Shown piece after piece: positions 1-5,042 of a stretch of 5,042 bases of DNA; position 1 is the first letter of the stretch; each line of letters opens with the position of its first letter. Origin of the DNA: Deltaproteobacteria bacterium (GTDB lineage: Bacteria > Bdellovibrionota > UBA1018 > UBA923); contig JACQAX010000126.1 of NCBI GenBank assembly GCA_016194795.1, positions 1-5,042 on the forward strand, in the 5' to 3' direction. The notes beneath the pieces were generated by a model. It had not been told where the DNA came from and made no database searches. It saw only the letters and a program-made list of their open reading frames with translations. Position numbers and translations under genes: made by a program.

Positions 1-534
1 GACGTCGCCCGAGTCTTTAAGATATTGTTTCAGACGCGGCAGAACGAGCTTGAGCGAGATGAACGAAACGTCCACGCAGACGAAATCGACCGCTTCGCTC
101 AGAAGCTCCGGCGGCGCGGTACGCATGTTCACGTTCTCCATCGAAACCACGCGCGGGTCGTTGCGCAGCTTCCAGCTCAGCTGGTTGGTTCCCACGTCGA
201 CGGCGAAGACTTTGGCCGCTCCGCGCTCGAGACAGACCTGCGTGAACCCACCGGTCGACGCACCGACATCGAGGCAAATTTTACCTTCGAGGCGCACCTC
301 GAACTTCTCGAGGGCGCCCAGCAGCTTATACGCGCCTCTTGAAACGTACGGGTCGGCCTCGCCGCGCATCCGAAGCTGCGTGTCGACGTCGATTTTCATG
401 CCGGGTTTTTCCAGAAGTCGATCGCCCGAAAGAATCTGACCGGCCAGAATCAGCGCTTGGGCGCGTTCACGACTATCGGCCAGGCCCTGCCGCACGACCA
501 GAACGTCGAGCCTCACCTTCCGCTCGGCGGTCAT
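1..534 (-). CDS. tlyA: TlyA-family 16S/23S rRNA (cytidine-2'-O)-methyltransferase, 3' end cut by window edge
   Basis: The first 178 codons are visible; the gene continues past base 1. Family members methylate the 2'-OH of cytidines in 23S rRNA (C1920), and in some lineages also in 16S rRNA (C1409), using S-adenosylmethionine in the cytoplasm. An S4 RNA-binding domain fills residues about 7-65, opening with RLDVLVVRQGLADSRERAQ. The short linker and helix PYVSRGAYKL (62-71) leads into the FtsJ-like Rossmann methyltransferase domain. SAM-binding motif I is DVGASTGGFT (89-98), followed by AVDVGTNQLSWKLR (111-124). K70 and D155 (in CVDVSFIS) align by eye with the first two members of the K-D-K-E catalytic tetrad known from Mycobacterium tuberculosis TlyA; the last two would lie outside the window. 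Full-length family members are about 240-275 residues, so roughly a third is missing. The ATG at 534 overlaps the dxs stop by four bases (ATGA), so it is the third gene of the operon and probably coupled to dxs. The older name 'hemolysin A' is misleading. Confidence 0.94.
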   Translation of the reverse strand, partial: MTAERKVRLDVLVVRQGLADSRERAQALILAGQILSGDRLLEKPGMKIDVDTQLRMRGEADPYVSRGAYKLLGALEKFEVRLEGKICLDVGASTGGFTQVCLERGAAKVFAVDVGTNQLSWKLRNDPRVVSMENVNMRTAPPELLSEAVDFVCVDVSFISLKLVLPRLKQYLKDSGDV

Positions 535-2243
535 TTCAGAAGCTCTTCGAGGACGCTCACGAGCTGCGGCAACGAGACGCCGGCGTCCTCGCGCTGCTCT
601 TCGACCTCGGCGTGCTTGATGAAGCGATCGGGAACCCCCAGTAGCCGCACGCGCGGTGGGAGCGCGATGTTCCCAACGAGGGCCGCCTCGACGAGAGCGC
701 TCCCGAAGCCACCCGCGACGGCCCCGTCTTCGAGTGTCAGCAACGCATGGGCGCCCGCCAGGGTGCTCGCGAGCGTCTCGACGTCGATCGGCTTGGCAAA
801 ACGCGCATCGACGAGGGTGATTCGTTTTCGGGCCTTGGCATCGAGCGCGGCAAGCGCCTTTTCGGCCCAGCCAAAGGCCGTTCCCAGCGCCCAGACGGCT
901 ACCAGTTGGTCCGTGCCGGTCGTCGCGACGCGAGCGCGACCCCAAGCGGTCGGCTTAAAGGGGCTTCCCGCGGACGGAGCCGTTCCCCTCGGATATCGAA
1001 CGGCCTTCAGGCCGGGTTCGCCGAATGCGGCCTGCAGCATGAGCGCAAGATCCTCGGCGCAGGAGGGCGCACCGATGGCGACGCCCGGAATGCCACGAAG
1101 GATCGGAATGTCGAAGAGACCATGGTGCGTCGGCCCGTCGGCTCCCACAAGCCCGGCCCGATCGACCGCCAGAACGACGTCGAGCTTCTGCAACGCGATG
1201 TCGTGGATGACCGAGTCGACGGCACGCTGAAGAAACGTCGAGTAGATCGCCACGACGGGTTTGAGGCGCTGGGTCGCGAGCCCGGCCGCGAACACGAGCG
1301 CATGCGGCTCGGCGATTCCCACGTCGTAGAATCTGTCGGGGTGCTCTTTGGCGAATCCGACGAGGCCGGTCCCCTCGGACATCGCCGCGGTGATCGCCAC
1401 GATGCTCTTGTCGGAGCACGCCAGGCGCGCCAGCTCGCGCCCGAAAACCTGCGAATAAGTCGCCGCACCGGGTTTCGACTCCGCCTTGCCGGTCAGCTTG
1501 TCGAAAGGGCCCACGCCGTGGAACTTCACCGGCTCGTTTTCGGCCGGAGCGAAGCCCTTCCCCTTTTTGGTCAGCACGTGCACCACGCGGACGCGACCGA
1601 GCGGCTCCGCTTTGACTTTGCGGAGCTCGGCGCGCATCGCCTCGATGTCGTGGCCGTCGAGCGGGCCTTCGTAGGCGAAACCCAGCGACTCGAAAAATTT
1701 GCGCGGCTCCCGCTCGGCGCCGAAGGCCCAGCGGTCGAGCGCCCCTACGTTGGCGCTGATGGAAAGGTTGTTGTCGTTGACGATGACGAGAAGGCGAGGT
1801 TCGGCGCAAGCGCCGGCTTGGTTCAACGCCTCGAACGCCAGGCCCGCGGTAAGGCCGCCATCGCCGATCACCGCCACCGTCCAGCTGTCGTCGCCACGGA
1901 GCCGTTTCGCCTCGGCGATGCCGAGCGCGGCCGAGATCGACGTGCTGCTATGTCCGGCCCCGAAAACGTCGTGCTCGCTTTCGTCGCGCGAGGTGAAGCC
2001 GCTGATGCCGCCCTTTTTCCTGAGCGAGCCGAAGTCGGCGTCGCGTCCGGTGAGCAGCTTGTGCGCGTAGCTCTGGTGACCGACGTCCCAGACCAGCGAG
2101 TCGCGAGGCGTCTCGAACTCCTCATGGAGCGCCAAAGTGAGCTCGACGGCGCCCAGGCTCGCGCCGATGTGGCCACCGTTCTGCGCACACACGTCGATGA
2201 TGCGGTGGCGCAGCTCTGCCGCCTTCGCGGTGAGATCCATCAC
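531..2243 (-). CDS. dxs: 1-deoxy-D-xylulose-5-phosphate synthase (compact form)
   Basis: Dxs condenses pyruvate and glyceraldehyde 3-phosphate to 1-deoxy-D-xylulose 5-phosphate with loss of CO2, the first step of the MEP pathway to isoprenoids and a source for thiamine and pyridoxal. It is a cytoplasmic, thiamine-diphosphate-dependent dimer. Seen here (GTG start as residue 1): GGH at 23-25, WDVGHQSYAHKLLTGR at 52-67, GAGHSSTSIS at 95-104, the ThDP/Mg motif from GDGGLTAG (127-134) to NDN (156-158), and GPLDGHD (193-199). These are followed by KKGKGF (226-231), the pyrimidine-domain catalytic glutamate E312 in GIAEPHA, DRAGLVGADGPTHHG (361-375), RYPRG (416-420), and a C-terminal transketolase domain with LEDGAVAGGFGS (504-515). 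At 570 residues it is shorter than the usual 620-640: the N-terminus and the NDN-to-GPLDGHD linker are both short. P313 replaces the usual Q of AEQHA. The start is either GTG at 2243 (GTGA overlap with the xseB stop) or ATG at 2240 (TGATG overlap, 569 residues); no good Shine-Dalgarno precedes either, so coupling to xseB is likely. The product assignment is very secure. Confidence 0.98.
   Translation of the reverse strand: MMDLTAKAAELRHRIIDVCAQNGGHIGASLGAVELTLALHEEFETPRDSLVWDVGHQSYAHKLLTGRDADFGSLRKKGGISGFTSRDESEHDVFGAGHSSTSISAALGIAEAKRLRGDDSWTVAVIGDGGLTAGLAFEALNQAGACAEPRLLVIVNDNNLSISANVGALDRWAFGAEREPRKFFESLGFAYEGPLDGHDIEAMRAELRKVKAEPLGRVRVVHVLTKKGKGFAPAENEPVKFHGVGPFDKLTGKAESKPGAATYSQVFGRELARLACSDKSIVAITAAMSEGTGLVGFAKEHPDRFYDVGIAEPHALVFAAGLATQRLKPVVAIYSTFLQRAVDSVIHDIALQKLDVVLAVDRAGLVGADGPTHHGLFDIPILRGIPGVAIGAPSCAEDLALMLQAAFGEPGLKAVRYPRGTAPSAGSPFKPTAWGRARVATTGTDQLVAVWALGTAFGWAEKALAALDAKARKRITLVDARFAKPIDVETLASTLAGAHALLTLEDGAVAGGFGSALVEAALVGNIALPPRVRLLGVPDRFIKHAEVEEQREDAGVSLPQLVSVLEELLK
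543..548 (-). promoter_or_regulatory. Candidate ribosome binding site of tlyA
   Basis: On the minus strand GAAGAG lies inside the last codons of dxs, eight bases before the tlyA ATG at 534. Purine content and spacing suit a weak Shine-Dalgarno site. Together with the ATGA overlap it supports this start codon. The match to AGGAGG is only partial. Confidence 0.35.
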
Positions 2244-2476
2244 GGCTGATTGAGCGGCTTCGTCTCCACGCCCTGGGGCGTGACGCGCGAAAGGATCTCG
2301 ATGCGCTTTTCAGCGTCGCTCAGCTTCGAGTGGCAGGCGCGCGTCAGCGCCACGCCTTCTTCAAAAAGCTTCAGCGAGTCTTCGAGCGCCCCATCCCCTT
2401 GCTCAAGGGTTTTGACGATTTCGGCGAGGCGTTTGAGCGCATCCTCGAGCCGGACTTCGGCGGTTTTTTCAGCCAT
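2240..2476 (-). CDS. xseB: Exodeoxyribonuclease VII small subunit
   Basis: XseB is the small, helical subunit of exonuclease VII. Several copies bind each XseA catalytic subunit to form the enzyme that degrades single-stranded DNA from both ends to oligonucleotides, in repair and recombination. The 78-residue length fits the family (about 75-85). The diagnostic pattern is present: LEDALKRLAEIVKTLEQGD (residues 10-28), LEDSLKLFEEGVALTRAC (31-48), then LSDAEKRIEIL (52-62), which are the amphipathic coiled-coil helices. The tail (63-78) is polar and probably flexible. The start is fixed: the only in-frame ATG is at 2476, and an in-frame TGA lies two codons upstream. There is no strong ribosome binding site, and a promoter-like -10 element lies just six bases before the ATG. 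The stop overlaps the dxs start. The partner xseA, often next door in other genomes, is not in this window; the upstream neighbour is the divergent transglycosylase gene. Confidence 0.96.
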   Translation of the reverse strand: MAEKTAEVRLEDALKRLAEIVKTLEQGDGALEDSLKLFEEGVALTRACHSKLSDAEKRIEILSRVTPQGVETKPLNQP

Positions 2477-2574
2477 AGCTCACGTATAGCACCCGGTCCG
2501 ATGGCGGGCAAGAAATGCCGCCCCGGCAAAAGATACATGCATTTTCATGGGCCTGTTTCACCGATAGATCTACT
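2477..2574. promoter_or_regulatory. Divergent intergenic region between xseB and the transglycosylase gene
   Basis: This 98-base stretch separates two divergent starts if the GTG at 2575 is used; it shrinks to 38 bases if the ATG at 2515 is used. It is visibly richer in A and T from about 2528 to 2574 than the flanking genes, as expected for a promoter region. It contains the candidate xseB promoter, a perfect 8-base palindrome TAGATCTA (2565-2572), and a partial inverted repeat around ATGCATTTTCAT (2537-2548). I could not identify a convincing promoter for the rightward gene, although one must lie here or overlap the leftward one. Confidence 0.45.
2483..2511 (-). promoter_or_regulatory. Candidate sigma70-type promoter for xseB-dxs-tlyA
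   Basis: Read on the minus strand, a -35-like TTGCCC (2506-2511; four of six consensus bases) is separated by exactly 17 bases from a -10-like TATACG (2483-2488; four of six). The dinucleotide TG one base before the -10 gives an extended -10 (TGCTATACG). Only six bases separate the -10 from the xseB ATG, so transcription would begin at or within a base or two of the start codon, giving a leaderless message. This is the best promoter match I found upstream of the operon, but such matches also arise by chance. Confidence 0.4.
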
Positions 2575-3984
2575 GTGGAGCGTGTAACCTCTCTTTATTC
2601 CCGTAGCTGCCTTCGCATCCTGCAACTTCTCGGAGTTGCAGTGCTTTGCCTCGGCATGGTGCCGCAGGAGCCGCAGGCCACGTCGCACAAGCAGGTTCCC
2701 TCCGACGAGCCTTCTCCCGCGGAGCGTGCCGCGGCCACCGACGCCCACTACCTCAATATCCCGGTTTCCCGCCTTAGCGAGCTGCTGGACGACCCGAAGC
2801 ACCGCGTGTCGCCGGCCTTTCACGTCCCCGAGGAGCTCAAGCCGGTGGTCGGCTTCTGGCTCAAGGTTTACGCGAAGTACTCGTTGTATCAGACGCTCGT
2901 CTACGATCGGAACCACCAGGAAATCGTTTACGAGGTCATCGACAGCCGAGAGCTCTTCCAAAAGGGCCTCTCGCCCGTCGCCCTCGAAGTCACGTCGAAG
3001 AACCGCATCAAACGGGTGCTTGCCTCCTACAAGGCGGCGATGCACACCCTCGCGCGCAATCCCAAGGCACGCTTCCCCACGGGAACGGCCGGGGCCAATC
3101 TCATCCGTCTGTGGGGCCGTCGCAACTCGCGCGAATGGAAACAGATCGAGGCCGGCATTCGGACCCAGCCGGGGCAGCGCGACCGCATCATGCAGGGCCT
3201 GGCCGCGGCCGATCCCTTCATTCCCGCGATGGAGGCGATTTTCCGGAAGTTCGCGATCCCGATCGAGATCACCCGCCTGCCGCTCGTCGAGTCTTCGTTC
3301 GTGCTCGAAGCCAAGTCGAAGGCCGCGGCCGTCGGGGTATGGCAATTTCTAGAGCGTTCGGCGACTGGCGACGACCTCGTCGTCGACAGCGACAACGAGA
3401 TCGACGAGCGCCTTTCCCCGATCAAGTCGACGGCCGCCGCGGCGAAAATGTTTCGCCGCAACTATCGGCTGCTGCACGACTGGGGTCTCGCGATCATCGC
3501 CTACAACCACGGGCCGAAAAACCTCGTTCCCATCCGTGACCGCTACGGCGGCAAGAATATCGTGAAGCTGCTCCAGAAAACGAGCAACACGCCCTTGGGC
3601 TACGCGAGCCGCAACTACTACGCCGAGTTTCTCGCGCTCCTCCATGCCGAGCGTTATCGCGACGAGATCTACGGGTTCATTCCGCAACATCATCCCGACG
3701 CGATCAGCATCGTGAAGCTCAAGGCCCCGGCCAGCGTCTTTCAGATCGCGGCGATGTACAACATCTCGATCCACGAGCTCCGCACTTTCAACCCGGACAT
3801 TTTCAATCCTCGCCGCAAGCTCCCGGCCGGGACGCGCGTCGTTCTCCCTCGCAAGCACGGTGAAAGCATCGTGCTGGCCCCCTCGCTGCGCCCCAACGAG
3901 CTTCCGGCTCCCACGCGCGGCGACGGCGGAGAGGCCGAGCGCGGAATCGCGTCCGAGGAAGAGTTCATCGAGTACGTGAAATAG
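2575..3984 (+). CDS. Exported MltD-type lytic transglycosylase (SLT domain plus LysM-like module)
   Basis: This 469-residue protein should cleave the MurNAc-GlcNAc bond of peptidoglycan, forming 1,6-anhydroMurNAc ends, in the periplasm. A short basic N-region (RSCLR at 10-14) is followed by a hydrophobic stretch (about 15-29), which is a signal peptide or membrane anchor; no clear lipobox is present. Residues about 55-200 form a domain of the deltaproteobacterial MltD type, with FWLKVYAKYS (94-103), DRNHQEIVYEVID and GQRDR (200-204). The SLT lysozyme-fold domain spans about 225-360: catalytic E239 in LPLVESSF (codon 3289-3291), VGVWQFL (253-259, the GLMQ-type motif), DERLSPIKST and AYNHG (309-313). 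A LysM-like module follows (about 375-427: FQIAAMYNISIHELRTFNP then LPAGTRVVLP), likely binding peptidoglycan. The tail is acidic and low in order. An in-frame ATG at 2515 would add 20 residues. I prefer the GTG because the extra codons include uncommon ones (ATA, AGA, TCA) and would give an unusually long N-region before the hydrophobic segment. No good Shine-Dalgarno precedes either start. The family is secure; the start is not. Confidence 0.92.
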   Translation: MERVTSLYSRSCLRILQLLGVAVLCLGMVPQEPQATSHKQVPSDEPSPAERAAATDAHYLNIPVSRLSELLDDPKHRVSPAFHVPEELKPVVGFWLKVYAKYSLYQTLVYDRNHQEIVYEVIDSRELFQKGLSPVALEVTSKNRIKRVLASYKAAMHTLARNPKARFPTGTAGANLIRLWGRRNSREWKQIEAGIRTQPGQRDRIMQGLAAADPFIPAMEAIFRKFAIPIEITRLPLVESSFVLEAKSKAAAVGVWQFLERSATGDDLVVDSDNEIDERLSPIKSTAAAAKMFRRNYRLLHDWGLAIIAYNHGPKNLVPIRDRYGGKNIVKLLQKTSNTPLGYASRNYYAEFLALLHAERYRDEIYGFIPQHHPDAISIVKLKAPASVFQIAAMYNISIHELRTFNPDIFNPRRKLPAGTRVVLPRKHGESIVLAPSLRPNELPAPTRGDGGEAERGIASEEEFIEYVK

Positions 3985-5042
3985 TCACTGCACGTAGGCG
4001 TTGACGGTGCTCGCCGACGTGAAGATCGGCCAGTAGGAAAGCGTTCGGCCGTTGCTGTCGAAGGCCTGGATGTAAGAGATGCCCTCAGGCGTGTTGATGA
4101 TCCCGAAGTTGCCGTTGGTCGACGTCCGGTCGCGCTGCGCATTGATCACGCCGTCGGCGTCGAAGTAGTAGTCGTTGCCTCGCCCGCCGTTGTCGGGCTG
4201 GGTCTCTTCAGGCCCCCAGAGCTGCATCTTCACCGGCTGGTTGAAGCTCGCGTGTCCGACGATCACGCCCGTGCTCGGGCTGAGGCGCGTCCCGGCGTCG
4301 GCGGCGATCCCGTCGACATGCGCCGCCGGGAAGACGTAGATCGAGTGTTCCGGCTCGTCCGCGCCGGAGCATGCGTAGTCGACGCGATTTCGGTAAAAGC
4401 CGGTTTTTTCCACCTGTACGTAGTTGAGGCTCGAGCAGTCGACGTAAAGCGGGCCGAGAACGAAGCGGCCGTCGCTCGCGGACATGGCCGTCTTCTGGCT
4501 GCCCAGCAGCTGAATCTGCGCGCCGTCGACGGCGGCACCGTTCGCGGTGGCGTTGAAGATGCGGCCGCGAACGAATGACTGTGCCCCGAGGCTGAACTTG
4601 CGGACGATCCCCTCGTGTTGGCCCACGTAGACGACGTGCGGAGCGCGCTCGCGTCCGAGCGCGTCGGTGACGGTCACCAGATATGTTCCCGGAGCGAGAT
4701 TGAGCAGCATGAACTGGCCGCGCGCGCCCGTCGTGGCCAGCTCACGGTTCGGAATTCCGTTGTCGTCGACGTAGATCGGCGAGACCGGAGCGCCGCCGGC
4801 CACCTCGACCTTGAGCCCGTCGACCTGCTCGCCGGCGGGCGACACGAGCTCGCCGTACACGAATGCGCCGTTGCTCGCCTTCGGGTCGCCGACGGCGATG
4901 GAGCTCAGCGCGAGCGAGCTTTCCGAGACGAGCTCGATGCTCGAGGGTGCGTTTTTGCGAAGCTCGACCTCACGCTTGAGGTAGCTCTCTTTCGTGACAA
5001 TCACCGGCAGGATTCCCGCGATCGAGATGTCCTTGAACTTGA
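3985..5042 (-). CDS. C-terminal part of a protein with tandem carboxypeptidase-regulatory-like beta-sandwich modules (5' end cut)
   Basis: I do not recognise a specific gene. The frame is open to the right edge, giving 351 visible residues. The GTG at 5004 could act as a start, but the preceding codons read on naturally (KFKDISIAGILP), so the true start is probably outside the window. Counting from the GTG as 1, three beta-rich modules are visible. Residues 47-139 carry the classic turn ending in LNLAPGTYLVTV, typical of CarboxypepD_reg-like domains. Residues 143-226 contain SASDGRFVLGPL and two cysteines, C190 and C212, that could form a disulfide. Residues 246-339 contain STNGNF and a similar strand pattern. 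The high content of G, S, T, N, D and aromatic residues, and the absence of membrane helices, suggest an exported or surface protein acting by binding or as a structural stalk; this is inference. The stop TGA abuts the stop of the convergent transglycosylase gene with no intervening base. Any catalytic or anchoring part would lie in the missing N-terminus. Confidence 0.78.
   Translation of the reverse strand, partial: KFKDISIAGILPVIVTKESYLKREVELRKNAPSSIELVSESSLALSSIAVGDPKASNGAFVYGELVSPAGEQVDGLKVEVAGGAPVSPIYVDDNGIPNRELATTGARGQFMLLNLAPGTYLVTVTDALGRERAPHVVYVGQHEGIVRKFSLGAQSFVRGRIFNATANGAAVDGAQIQLLGSQKTAMSASDGRFVLGPLYVDCSSLNYVQVEKTGFYRNRVDYACSGADEPEHSIYVFPAAHVDGIAADAGTRLSPSTGVIVGHASFNQPVKMQLWGPEETQPDNGGRGNDYYFDADGVINAQRDRTSTNGNFGIINTPEGISYIQAFDSNGRTLSYWPIFTSASTVNAYVQ

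Noticed and set aside
457..1230. A 257-codon plus-strand open frame rich in Ala, Ser and Arg
   Set aside because: It is a shadow of dxs and tlyA with low-complexity composition and no domain.
747..2249. A 500-codon open frame on the plus strand opposite dxs
   Set aside because: It lies entirely antisense to an unmistakable dxs gene, is very rich in arginine, and shows no recognisable motif. Long antisense frames are common in GC-rich genes with strong codon bias.
2542..2570. Possible rightward promoter TTTTCA, 17 bases, TAGATC
   Set aside because: The -10 match is only three of six, and the implied transcript start (about 2577) would fall after the preferred GTG start, so it cannot serve that start.
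2515..2574. Extension of the transglycosylase to the ATG at 2515
   Set aside because: The 20 extra codons have low GC at third positions and several uncommon codons, give an oversized N-region before the hydrophobic segment, and start four bases from the leftward -35 element. It remains possible.
2545..3345. A 266-codon minus-strand open frame opposite the transglycosylase
   Set aside because: It is antisense to a gene with clear catalytic motifs, rich in Arg, Gly and Leu without a fold signature, and would start inside the SLT domain.
3989..4016. Weak hairpin (ACGT..GGCG..CGCC..ACGT) after the transglycosylase stop
   Set aside because: The stems are short and broken, the loop is long and no T-run follows, so it is not a credible intrinsic terminator; it also lies inside the opposing coding sequence.
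1..5042. Search for tRNA, rRNA, CRISPR repeats, insertion sequence ends, toxin-antitoxin pairs or a defence system
   Set aside because: Nearly all bases are accounted for by five protein genes of housekeeping or envelope type, and no direct or inverted repeats of useful length were seen by eye.

Overview
The window reads as an ordinary chromosomal segment of a GC-rich Gram-negative bacterium (about 60% GC or a little more by eye). The lytic transglycosylase resembles the MltD-type enzymes of deltaproteobacterial and Bdellovibrionota-like lineages. The grouping of xseB, dxs and tlyA is also a common deltaproteobacterial arrangement. The lineage is an inference from protein character, not from a database search. 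I see no mobile element, RNA gene, CRISPR array or phage gene, and no convincing new biological system.

Left half (1-2476, minus strand): a tightly coupled operon transcribed right to left, xseB (exonuclease VII small subunit) then dxs (1-deoxy-D-xylulose-5-phosphate synthase) then tlyA (S4-domain rRNA 2'-O-methyltransferase, running off the left edge). Both junctions are 4-base start/stop overlaps, which implies translational coupling. A candidate sigma70-type promoter sits so close to the xseB ATG that the transcript may be leaderless.

Middle (2477-3984): a short divergent intergenic region, then a plus-strand gene for an exported lytic transglycosylase. It has an N-terminal hydrophobic segment, a lineage-type N-terminal domain, an SLT catalytic domain and a C-terminal LysM-like module that should bind peptidoglycan.

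Right part (3985-5042, minus strand): the C-terminal part of a protein made of tandem beta-sandwich modules of the carboxypeptidase-regulatory type, probably exported. It is convergent with the transglycosylase gene; the two stop codons abut with no base between them. Its start lies beyond the right edge.

The operon joins DNA repair, isoprenoid precursor supply and ribosome modification, with no obvious shared pathway. The transglycosylase and the beta-sandwich protein both point to the cell envelope. The points most worth a second look are the compact Dxs (short N-terminus, shortened linker, Q-to-P change next to the catalytic glutamate), the possible leaderless promoter of xseB, and the modular protein at the right edge.
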